Below are positions 1 through 5,746 of a stretch of 5,800 nt of DNA, one piece after another. The position numbers and the translations under genes were made by a program. The stretch's first letter is position 1, and every line of letters begins with the position of its first letter. The notes beneath the pieces are model-generated. The model saw nothing but the letters and a program-made list of their open reading frames with translations, was not told the DNA's origin and made no database searches. Origin of the DNA: Propionibacteriaceae bacterium. Its GTDB lineage: Bacteria > Actinomycetota > Actinomycetes > Propionibacteriales > Propionibacteriaceae. The stretch is taken from contig WQYJ01000137.1 of the NCBI GenBank assembly GCA_009781325.1, positions 1-5,800 of the forward strand, read 5' to 3'.

Positions 1-75
1 AGGACCCCCGGCGGCCAATGTGTGGACTTGGAAAGAACCCTGGGTTGAGTCCATAAATCGGCCGCCGGGGGTCCT
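1..75. repeat. Perfect 16-bp inverted repeat (REP-like palindrome)
   Basis: AGGACCCCCGGCGGCC (1-16) is exactly the reverse complement of GGCCGCCGGGGGTCCT (60-75), with 43 bp between. Inside lies a second symmetric pair, TGGACT (23-28) and AGTCCA (48-53), enclosing AACCC-T-GGGTT (36-46). The nested symmetry would give a long GC-rich hairpin in RNA from either strand. It could be an intergenic palindromic repeat or a bidirectional terminator lacking a T-run. The element begins at the window edge and may extend further left. Confidence 0.75.
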
Positions 76-87
76 GACTTCGTCAGG
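73..87. repeat. Perfect 6-bp hairpin with TTC loop abutting the inverted repeat
   Basis: CCTGAC (73-78), TTC, GTCAGG (82-87) form a perfect stem-loop, followed by ATGACC. It shares bases 73-75 with the right arm of the preceding 16-bp repeat, so the two foldings exclude each other at that point. The 'tcctgacttcgtcaggatgac' form is like the small palindromic REP-type elements scattered between genes in many bacteria. No copy number can be judged from one window. Confidence 0.6.
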
Positions 88-153
88 ATGACCTGGGGTT
101 GGAAATGCGTAAAAGGGCCTAGCCCATCAGCCTAAGTTTATGATGTTGGGCCA

Positions 154-193
154 GGCGCCTTGGCATACGCTTCGGCACCTTGGCATACGCTTC
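154..193. repeat. Tandem duplication of a 20-bp unit
   Basis: GGCGCCTTGGCATACGCTTC (154-173) is followed directly by the same 20 bases with one change (G157 to A177) at 174-193. Twenty is not a multiple of three and neither copy lies in a supported gene. It looks like a recent slippage or recombination duplication in non-coding DNA. A third copy is not present on either side. Confidence 0.85.
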
Positions 194-284
194 CTTCTAG
201 GCGTCAACCTCATCCGGGCCATAAGTGTCTATCCAAAGGCAGATTCCGGCATCTGATAATAGTGACATAAGTCGAGGTGAAATG

Positions 285-307
285 GTTAAGTTGCGTTGCA
301 ACTAAAC
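285..307. repeat. Hairpin with 10-bp stem and one mismatch
   Basis: GTTAAGTTGC (285-294) pairs with GCAACTAAAC (298-307) around a GTT loop, with one A-A mismatch. The innermost six pairs are perfect. No T-run follows on either strand, so it is not a standard intrinsic terminator. Confidence 0.5.
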
Positions 308-496
308 GGACTCCTAGGAAATAAGCACTCTGGCATCCAGCATGGAACGATATTCCACAAGGAAGCTGTGGCATTCGCTTAAGTGCTCTTCAAGGCGACA
401 GAGTTGAGTCTCCAAAGAGTCTGTCTCTTCATTCCAATACTGCTTGGTCCATACCTCTTTGCTTTGTTTACTTACATCGTCTTCTGCTGCTCCTCT

Positions 497-513
497 CCCG
501 GATTTACTCCGGG
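497..513. repeat. Perfect 6-bp GC-rich hairpin
   Basis: CCCGGA (497-502) and TCCGGG (508-513) form a perfect stem with a 5-nt loop TTTAC. A smaller hairpin, ACTTG-GCA-CAAGT, follows at 527-539. Neither has a T-run. They lie in a stretch without a supported gene and have no assigned role. Confidence 0.45.
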
Positions 514-589
514 TAAGGCACAACCGACTTGGCACAAGTTCGCTGAGGCCTACATCACAAAAACACGAGAAACTGACTCGTGAGAAGGG

Positions 590-745
590 ATGATCGTAGT
601 TGTCCATCTAAACACCGTCCGGTATGAAATCAAAGAAGTTACCAATGGAATCTACCGGCTCAAGGGGTCAATGCAGCACTATGGAATGGAGTGTTGTGAT
701 GCTTCATCATCAGCCTTGGGTTCAGTGATGACTGTTTCTGGGTGA
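590..745 (+). pseudogene. Possible N-terminal remnant of a metallo-beta-lactamase-fold hydrolase
   Basis: A 51-codon plus-strand ORF starts at ATG 590 and stops with TGA at 743-745. Residues 12-26 read YEIKEVTNGIYRLKG, followed by SMQHYGMECC (27-36). This resembles the first beta strands of MBL-fold hydrolases, where 'V..GIYRL.G' is followed by a strand ending in Cys-Tyr-Leu and then the LIDTG motif. Here the similarity ends at about residue 36, and what follows (DASSSALGS...) is simply the antisense of the thrE 3' end. No HxHxDH zinc motif is present, so it cannot be a working enzyme. It has no proper ribosome binding site spacing. It could be a truncated gene left by a rearrangement that also set the present thrE C-terminus, or a chance resemblance. 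Confidence 0.3.
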
Positions 746-2232
746 AGCTTCTCTACATGTTTGACTTCTCCGATTGGTTTGATCCCGCTGCTGCGCTTTC
801 TTCCGTTCACATGGGCGAGCTTTCCTCCGGCTGGGGTTGGTATGGGTGGGGTCTTTTTCAGCAGTTGGTTCCAGGCTCGGGGCATCAGCATGAGTTTCTC
901 TGAGACTGGGCGGCCGAAGAAGACTCCTAGGGATGCGCCTGCTGCTACAGCCAAACCAATTGCCACCGCCATGCCTAGGGTTGTTGCTCCCTTGCTGGGG
1001 TCAGGATCGATTGAGTGGGACCCCACTAGTTGCAGCAAGCCTAGATAGAGCATCAGGCCGGGGACGAAGGGGATGCCCATGGCGTTGATGATTCCGAAGG
1101 CTGGAAGTTTCCAGTATCGTCTCACCAGGATCGCCACCACGAGGGCAGCTACCATCGGCCCGGCAAAGGTCGCCACGATCTGATTCATCCCCATCAGCAT
1201 CGCCAGCCAATAGATCACTCTGGCTAAGAAAGTCACACCGGCAGTCACAAGGACAATCCGCAAGTTTGCGTACTGACTCAGGGCAAAAAAGACTGCTGTG
1301 AGGGTGGCTGCAATGAATGCAATAGGAGCGGCACCCACGGTTGGGGCTTCTGCGCTGATGTAGACACCGACACCGATTCTGCGTGCAAGATCCAGCCCAG
1401 AAATGAGGCCAACGACAAGACCGGCGGTCATGAGAACAACTTCAAAGATACGGGAGGTCGCTGTGACATAGAACCCATCGATCGCGTCCTGGACTCCAGC
1501 GACAAAACGTCCCCCTACGACAAGTTGGAAGACGCACCCAACAGCCAAAGTTGTCGGAGATACATAGCCGATCACCGCAAACTTGGGATGAAGATTCAGC
1601 CAGGTGAAGCCCGCAGCGATGGCGACAACCAACCAACCGCCGAAGATCTGCTGAAACAGCGTTGGCAGGCCCACTCGTTTCAGTAGATACACGAAACGAT
1701 TCACTAAAAAGCCTGTGATAAGAGCCAGAATCAGCATCTTGATCGAGGTGGTGTAGAACAATTGGACACTCATCGAGATCCCGCCGCCAGCTAGACCTGC
1801 CAGCCACCCCGGAAAGGGTTCATTGTCTTTGCGGATTCGGTCAAATCTCTTGGTTGCCTTCGAAATCGACAGCCCCGAACCTATCTGTTGAACCAGATCA
1901 TTCATGGCATAGACCTTGGAAAGATTGGCAACCGCTGGCGAAACGTTTCTAATCGCTGTGAATGGCGGCAATCCCTCACCTGGATAGTACGCGGCCATAA
2001 TGACATTGGCGGTCACATCAAGCTGAGCGCGGCTGAGCCCGTACGCATTACAGATCTTGCGCATCATGACCACAGTGTCTTTGGCGCTCGCCCCCGAGGA
2101 CGCCATCATGTCACCCACCCGCAAAGCCAACTCAATTGCAAGCCCCTCGCGAGTAGCTGGAAGCTCCCCACGGTTCTTCAGTTCCTGCATACTGACGTGA
2201 GGAATCTCAACAGTCTGAGTGTTGTCATTCAC
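679..2232 (-). CDS. Threonine/serine exporter family protein (ThrE-type, fused two-domain form)
   Basis: This is an inner-membrane protein of the ThrE family, whose studied member in Corynebacterium glutamicum exports threonine and serine; the substrate here is inferred from the family. The 517 residues show the fused layout. A soluble N-terminal part (about 1-140) contains the family-typical ALRVGDMMASSGASAKDTV region (36-54). A first membrane half follows (about 160-282) with the conserved DAIDGFYVTATSRIFEV stretch (249-265), then a second half (about 303-440) including GIPFVPGLMLYLGLLQL (386-402). I count nine to ten hydrophobic segments. A hydrophilic, basic-then-acidic tail (446-517) follows. 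GTG at 2230-2232 is the first possible start after an in-frame TAG. Its ribosome binding site is poor, but the next in-frame ATG (residue 15) has none. The 37-nt gap after smpB suggests co-transcription. Confidence 0.88.
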   Translation of the reverse strand: MNDNTQTVEIPHVSMQELKNRGELPATREGLAIELALRVGDMMASSGASAKDTVVMMRKICNAYGLSRAQLDVTANVIMAAYYPGEGLPPFTAIRNVSPAVANLSKVYAMNDLVQQIGSGLSISKATKRFDRIRKDNEPFPGWLAGLAGGGISMSVQLFYTTSIKMLILALITGFLVNRFVYLLKRVGLPTLFQQIFGGWLVVAIAAGFTWLNLHPKFAVIGYVSPTTLAVGCVFQLVVGGRFVAGVQDAIDGFYVTATSRIFEVVLMTAGLVVGLISGLDLARRIGVGVYISAEAPTVGAAPIAFIAATLTAVFFALSQYANLRIVLVTAGVTFLARVIYWLAMLMGMNQIVATFAGPMVAALVVAILVRRYWKLPAFGIINAMGIPFVPGLMLYLGLLQLVGSHSIDPDPSKGATTLGMAVAIGLAVAAGASLGVFFGRPVSEKLMLMPRAWNQLLKKTPPIPTPAGGKLAHVNGRKRSSGIKPIGEVKHVEKLHPETVITEPKADDEASQHSIP

Positions 2233-2269
2233 CTCATCAGTCTATCCCTGATAGCAACCCTGCCTGCCG

Positions 2270-2743
2270 TTAACCTCGCTTAGTGCGTACGCGCAGTGCC
2301 CGCTCTGTCTCGCGCTTAGCATCGCGCTCTGCGATTGTTTGACGCTTATCCCATTCCCTCTTGCCTGTTGCCACGGCGATCAGCACTTTGGCGTACCCAT
2401 CTTGGAAGTAGATCTGCAAAGGTACGATAGTGCGCCCTGTTGCTGTGGACTCCCGATCAAGCTTGGCGATCTCCTTGCGGTGTAAAAGCAGCTTGCGCGT
2501 ACGCTTGGGAGCGTGATTGGTCCAGGTGCCAAAGGCATATTCGGGGATATTGGCATTACGCAGCCAGACTTCGCCTTGGTCCACAGTGACATAGGCATCC
2601 GAGAGGGATGCCCGTCCAGCACGCAGGGATTTGACCTCCGTACCTGTCAGGACGAGACCAGCCTCAAAGGTGTCATGAAGATGGTAGTCATGGCGAGCTT
2701 TTTTGTTCTGGGCTACGAGCTTGCGACCCACTTCTTTAGCCAT
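2270..2743 (-). CDS. smpB: SsrA-binding protein SmpB (trans-translation)
   Basis: SmpB binds the tRNA-like part of tmRNA and places it in the empty A site of stalled ribosomes, so the nascent chain receives a degradation tag and the ribosome is released. The 157-residue product has normal family length. The conserved N-terminal NKKARHDY (13-20) leads into EAGLVLTGTEVKSLRAGR (27-44), the most recognisable family block. Next come NANIPEYAFGTW (63-74), the HAPKRTRKLLLHRKEI block (77-92), and GKREWDKRQTIAERDA (127-142) opening the basic C-terminal tail that enters the mRNA channel. The ATG follows a near-perfect ribosome binding site. The gene lies 46 nt after the peptidase and 37 nt before the exporter. 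No ssrA (tmRNA) gene is recognisable nearby. Confidence 0.97.
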   Translation of the reverse strand: MAKEVGRKLVAQNKKARHDYHLHDTFEAGLVLTGTEVKSLRAGRASLSDAYVTVDQGEVWLRNANIPEYAFGTWTNHAPKRTRKLLLHRKEIAKLDRESTATGRTIVPLQIYFQDGYAKVLIAVATGKREWDKRQTIAERDAKRETERALRVRTKRG

Positions 2744-2746
2744 GAT

Positions 2747-2770
2747 CCTCCTTCCGACTAGGCCGAAGGA
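2747..2770 (-). promoter_or_regulatory. Strong smpB ribosome binding site within a possible hairpin
   Basis: The minus strand carries AAGGAGG (2747-2753), a near-perfect anti-16S match, ending 3 nt before the smpB ATG at 2741-2743. The preceding TCCTTC (2765-2770) is the exact complement of GAAGGA (2749-2754). A 6-bp stem with a 10-nt loop could therefore cover most of the ribosome binding site. The site itself is certain enough to fix the start; the hairpin is a possible translation control and is unproven. Confidence 0.55.
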
Positions 2771-2789
2771 CTATTTTAGCTAAGAATCA

Positions 2790-4043
2790 TCACGGGAGGT
2801 AGTTCACTGGATTAACCAGCTTGCCGTCAACCCACAGCATAAAGTGAATATGACAGCCCGTGGAATAACCGGTGGTGCCGATATAGCCGATGGTCTGGCC
2901 CTGCGCTACGGTCGCCCCGTTCTTCACCGCATAGCCTTGCATGTGGTTCGACGAGGAAACGATATGGCGGCCATTGACGTAGCCATGGTCAACGAAGATG
3001 CGGTATCCATATCCCGAACTGTAGTACTCATCTGTGACCCGCCCGGATGCAATCGCCTTAATCGGGGTCCCACAGGAAACCCCAAGGTCGACGCCATCAT
3101 GGAATAGCCACAACCCTGAGATCGGGTGGACGCGGTATCCGTACGATGATGTGATTGGGCCCCTCACTGGCCAGATCAAACCTGCTGATGAAACCGAGCC
3201 GGAGCCTTTAGCCGCTTCCTCAGCAGCCTTACGGGCTGCTTCAGCGATCTTGGCATTGACAACGTCGCGCTCTTTTTCGAGGGCTGCCAGGTTTGCTTTG
3301 TTGTTTTGTAGGGCTTGCTCTGCTGCTACCTTGGCTGCTACCTGCTCATCCATAGCAGCTTGGTAGGCATCGAGGGCAGCTTGAGCGGCTTGCTGGGCTG
3401 CGCGGGTGACAGCGATCTGCTCATCGGCAGCCTTCTTAGCCTCATCGGCTCGCTGTTGAGCAGCTTCACTGAGTTCTCTTGCTGCCGCCAATTCGGCCTG
3501 GATCACCCGCAGATAGTCGAGGTTGACCTGGTTGGTGGTCAAGACGGTGTCAGTCCATTGAATTCGATTTGCCAGGCTTGCTGTGGAATGGACGTTGATG
3601 AGAGTTGCCACGCTGATCAGCGGAAGACTGTCTTGATAGATCGATCTGGCATAGAGGGCGACCGCATCCTTTTGTGCATCGACCTTGGCTTGGCCTTCAG
3701 CCTCCTTTGCCAGTGCTTCTTCTAGCTCAAAATTGGCCTGCTCTAACTCAGCAGCCCGCAGGACACCAATGGCTTCTGCTGCTGCAACCTCGCTCTGGGC
3801 AGTCTGCAACTCACCCTGGGCTTTGCTCACCTGCTGCTCAGCACGCGCGACTCGTTCCTGGGCGTCAGCCAGTTCTTCAGTGGCTTGACCAACTGCGGCT
3901 TTGGCATCCTTTACGGCTGTGTCGAGGCGGGCCTTCTCTGCCTTCAGATCCTCTGCATAGGCAGGCACTCCTGCCAGCCCGAAGGCCAGCGCCAGTGCGC
4001 AACCGATGGCCGCAAGACCACGAAGCTTAACGAAGGATCCCAT
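2790..4043 (-). CDS. Secreted coiled-coil M23 (LytM-type) peptidoglycan endopeptidase, probable FtsEX-controlled hydrolase
   Basis: The product has 417 residues and probably cuts peptide cross-links in cell-wall peptidoglycan outside the membrane. Residues 1-30 form a signal peptide (basic start, hydrophobic core, AYA|ED cleavage site). Long Ala/Glu/Gln/Lys-rich coiled coils span about 31-130 and 180-280. They are separated by a non-heptad segment (131-180) like the hinge found in EnvC/PcsB/CwlO-type proteins. The M23 domain is at about 288-417. H315 and D319 (HDGVD), H367, and the H398-x-H400 pair (GCHIHF) match the family's zinc ligands and catalytic histidines, so the enzyme looks active. 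C324 (SCGTP) and C397 lie in motifs near the active site and might pair. AGAGGTG at 4048-4054 precedes the ATG. Adjacency to ftsX suggests it is the hydrolase FtsX activates, as EnvC, PcsB, CwlO and RipC are linked to FtsEX elsewhere. That partnership is inferred. Confidence 0.9.
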   Translation of the reverse strand: MGSFVKLRGLAAIGCALALAFGLAGVPAYAEDLKAEKARLDTAVKDAKAAVGQATEELADAQERVARAEQQVSKAQGELQTAQSEVAAAEAIGVLRAAELEQANFELEEALAKEAEGQAKVDAQKDAVALYARSIYQDSLPLISVATLINVHSTASLANRIQWTDTVLTTNQVNLDYLRVIQAELAAARELSEAAQQRADEAKKAADEQIAVTRAAQQAAQAALDAYQAAMDEQVAAKVAAEQALQNNKANLAALEKERDVVNAKIAEAARKAAEEAAKGSGSVSSAGLIWPVRGPITSSYGYRVHPISGLWLFHDGVDLGVSCGTPIKAIASGRVTDEYYSSGYGYRIFVDHGYVNGRHIVSSSNHMQGYAVKNGATVAQGQTIGYIGTTGYSTGCHIHFMLWVDGKLVNPVNYLP

Positions 4044-4063
4044 ATTTCACCTCTATCCGAACC

Positions 4064-4969
4064 TCAGACTCGCAGGTATCTACGAGCCGAAATAATCGTC
4101 GGGATTATGGATAATACAATAGCAACTACGAAGATCGATGCCACAGAAATCCAGGTCTCTGTCCACCCCACCCAGCGGAAAGCCTCAAGGCTCTGTTGAG
4201 CATTCTGGATGATGACGAACCAGACACCGAACACCAGTGTGACTGAGGCAAATACTGCTCCGACCATGGCTGCGATGAGAGATTCTAGAAGGAATGGCCC
4301 CATGATGTAGAAGTTCGACGCGCCGACCAGGCGCATGATCCCAATCTCTCGACCTCGGGTGAAGGTTGCCATCCGAATGGTGGTTGAGATTTGCAGAGCT
4401 GCAGCGAGTAAAAGCAGTATGCTCAGTGCGATTGTTCCCCATTGGAGAGCCGCTAACCATTTGAAGACAGGGTCAAGAATTTGGTGGAGATCCTGAATCT
4501 TTTGTACACCTCGCATGAGCTGCACCTGGGAAACAAGCCCTTGATATTTCTGCGGATCGACGAGCTTGACTCTGAAGGAATCCTGCATCTCTTCGAGGGT
4601 CAAAGAATCAGCAATCGGTGAATCTTTGAAGACATCCAGGAACTGTGCGTAGGCCTCATCCTTGGATTCGTAGATCACGAACTCGACCTCAGGGTTGCGC
4701 TCAATTGCTTCTTGGATTCGATCCTTCTGCTCTTGGGTGGCATCCTGGCCTGGATCACAGTTACCACCGGTTTGTAGTTTTGCTGTGCAGAGATAGACGG
4801 TGACTTCGATCTTGTCGTACCACTCGTCTTTGAGGAGATTGACCTGCTGAGCGGCAATCAGACCAGCACCAAACAGGGACAGTGACACCCACATCGTCAT
4901 GATGACAGCGAGGGTGATTCCTAAGTTTCTTCGTAGACCGGACAGGGTCTCGGAAAGTGCGTGACGCAT
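4064..4969 (-). CDS. ftsX: Cell division protein FtsX
   Basis: This is the integral membrane partner of FtsE. It passes the ATPase cycle across the membrane and binds the cell-wall hydrolase through an extracytoplasmic loop. From the chosen ATG the protein has 301 residues, typical of the family. The cytoplasmic N-terminus MRHALSETLSGLRRN precedes TM1 (about 17-40). A large extracytoplasmic domain follows (about 42-172), then TM2 (about 175-197), TM3 (about 224-254) and TM4 (about 273-294), ending in a short basic tail. REIGIMRLVGAS (207-218), in the cytoplasmic loop after TM2, is the conserved FtsX coupling motif. The extracytoplasmic domain has two cysteines, C61 and C71, ten residues apart, which could form a disulfide. 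The gene is 10 nt from ftsE and 20 nt from the next gene, a secreted hydrolase that is its likely partner. Confidence 0.96.
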   Translation of the reverse strand: MRHALSETLSGLRRNLGITLAVIMTMWVSLSLFGAGLIAAQQVNLLKDEWYDKIEVTVYLCTAKLQTGGNCDPGQDATQEQKDRIQEAIERNPEVEFVIYESKDEAYAQFLDVFKDSPIADSLTLEEMQDSFRVKLVDPQKYQGLVSQVQLMRGVQKIQDLHQILDPVFKWLAALQWGTIALSILLLLAAALQISTTIRMATFTRGREIGIMRLVGASNFYIMGPFLLESLIAAMVGAVFASVTLVFGVWFVIIQNAQQSLEAFRWVGWTETWISVASIFVVAIVLSIIPTIISARRYLRV

Positions 4970-4979
4970 GGTTCTCCTC
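4967..4979 (-). promoter_or_regulatory. Ribosome binding site that fixes the ftsX start
   Basis: On the minus strand the ftsE stop TGA (4980-4982) is followed immediately by GAGGAG (4974-4979), AACC, and the ATG at 4967-4969. This strong Shine-Dalgarno site selects this ATG over an in-frame ATG 69 nt further upstream that lies inside ftsE and would add 23 residues with no family resemblance. Confidence 0.85.
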
Positions 4980-5669
4980 TCAGGCTCTCGCGCCGTAAAT
5001 GCCACGAGCCTGATCTCGGACAACATGGCCGTTTTCAAGCTCGACGACTCTCTTGCGCATCTGATCGACCATTGCCCAGTCGTGGGTGGCCATCACAACA
5101 GTGGTCTCAGATCGGTTGATTCGATCCAGCAGCCGCATAATTCCGACAGAGGTCTCCGGGTCAAGGTTTCCGGTGGGCTCGTCGGCCAGGAGGATCTTGG
5201 GGTGGTTCACAAAGGCGCGTGCGATAGCGACTCTTTGCTGCTCACCTCCAGAGAGTTCATCCGGCTTTCGGTCTGACTTATCGCCAAGTCCGACCATCTC
5301 GAGGGTGTCTGGTACGACCTTACGGATCAGTGATTTTGGCTTGCCGATCACCTGAAGGGCGAAGGCGACATTCTCGAAAACTGTCTTGCCTGGCAGGAGG
5401 CGGAAATCCTGGCTGACCATGCCGATCTCTCGGCGTAGAGCTGGGATCTTCCTCTCAGGAAGTGCAGCGACATCTTTTCCTGCCACATAGATCCTGCCTG
5501 TCGTGGGGCGGAACTCGCGCAAGATGAGTTTCAGCAGCGTGGATTTACCCGATCCAGAGCCGCCAACGAGGAAGACGAACTCCCCTTTGTCGATCTCGAT
5601 ATTGACGTTCGCCAGGGCTGCCCTGGTCTGCCCGTCATAGATTCGAGACACTTCTTCAAACTTGATCAC
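4980..5669 (-). CDS. ftsE: Cell division ATP-binding protein FtsE
   Basis: This is the cytoplasmic ABC ATPase of the FtsEX complex. It couples ATP hydrolysis at the divisome to activation of a peptidoglycan hydrolase outside the membrane through FtsX. The 229-residue protein is a complete single nucleotide-binding domain of normal FtsE length. Walker A is GGSGSGKST at residues 36-44, the Q-loop glutamine is Q87 (VSQDFRLLP), the signature LSGGEQQ is at 139-145, and Walker B ILLADEPT at 159-166 includes catalytic E164. The D-loop NLD is at 168-170 and the switch histidine is H196 (ATHD). All catalytic elements are intact. The gene starts with GTG, lies 77 nt after prfB, and its TGA stop is 10 nt from the ftsX start, so the two are probably translated together. 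LolD/MacB-type ATPases are similar, but the adjacent ftsX settles the call. Confidence 0.97.
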   Translation of the reverse strand: MIKFEEVSRIYDGQTRAALANVNIEIDKGEFVFLVGGSGSGKSTLLKLILREFRPTTGRIYVAGKDVAALPERKIPALRREIGMVSQDFRLLPGKTVFENVAFALQVIGKPKSLIRKVVPDTLEMVGLGDKSDRKPDELSGGEQQRVAIARAFVNHPKILLADEPTGNLDPETSVGIMRLLDRINRSETTVVMATHDWAMVDQMRKRVVELENGHVVRDQARGIYGARA

Positions 5670-5682
5670 TGCCTAACCTCTC
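5667..5682 (-). promoter_or_regulatory. Ribosome binding site and GTG start of ftsE
   Basis: GAGAGG (complement of 5677-5682) lies 7 nt before the GTG codon at 5667-5669. This supports the GTG, rather than any later codon, as the ftsE start. The protein then begins MIKFEEVSRIY, which matches the usual FtsE N-terminus without missing or extra residues. Confidence 0.7.
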
Positions 5683-5683
5683 T

Positions 5684-5715
5684 AAAAACCTGAGAAAATC
5701 TTACTGAACTCTCAG
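5684..5715 (-). terminator. Weak hairpin plus T-run between prfB and ftsE (possible attenuator)
   Basis: On the minus strand CTGAGA (5710-5715) is followed 14 nt later by its complement TCTCAG (5690-5695), then G and five T residues (5684-5688). A G-T wobble and two A-T pairs can extend the stem to about 9 bp. The form resembles an intrinsic terminator, but the stem is short and AT-rich and the loop is long. Read-through into ftsE is likely. It could reduce rather than stop transcription coming from prfB, or it may be chance. Confidence 0.3.
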
Positions 5716-5746
5716 ATTAATCTCTACCTTGTCCTTCTTATTCTTC

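Larger units (their letters stand above)
88..589. other. About 500 bases without a supported gene
   Basis: This is the region left of the thrE end, between the REP-like palindromes and the possible hydrolase remnant. It holds the 20-bp tandem duplication, several short hairpins (also an imperfect one at 121-152), and overlapping open frames on both strands that I do not recognise. The largest is a 97-codon minus-strand frame at 314-607 with no ribosome binding site. The stretch around 421-480 is clearly richer in A+T than the operon. No tRNA, tmRNA, insertion sequence or convincing promoter was found in it. Confidence 0.6.

Noticed and set aside
154..193. Start of a CRISPR array
   Set aside because: There are only two units, directly adjacent with no spacer, and no cas genes.
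383..583. 66-codon plus-strand frame with a hydrophobic stretch
   Set aside because: It has no ribosome binding site and overlaps another open frame on the opposite strand. The hydrophobicity follows from the T-rich bases at 421-480.
1..678. tmRNA (ssrA) or tRNA gene near smpB
   Set aside because: No GGTTCRANYCC T-arm or tmRNA 5' end was seen on either strand. GGGTTGAGTCC at 42-52 is similar but lacks a loop base and an acceptor stem.
697..709. TGATG-CTT-CATCA hairpin
   Set aside because: It falls inside the acidic C-terminal codons of thrE and is a by-product of GAT/GAA-type codons.
3674..4030. 118-codon plus-strand frame (and overlapping plus frames at 2844-3107, 3034-3366, 3315-3725)
   Set aside because: They are antisense shadows of the Ala/Gln-rich coiled-coil peptidase gene. 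Their composition is low-complexity and no domain is recognisable.
4970..5038. Longer ftsX start that adds 23 residues
   Set aside because: It would begin inside ftsE and lacks a ribosome binding site, and the added residues do not resemble FtsX. The internal ATG at 4967-4969 has GAGGAG at proper spacing.
5670..5746. Promoter for ftsE in the gap after prfB
   Set aside because: TAAGAT resembles a -10 box, but no -35-like hexamer lies at 16-19 nt. The purine-rich sequence makes such matches easy by chance.
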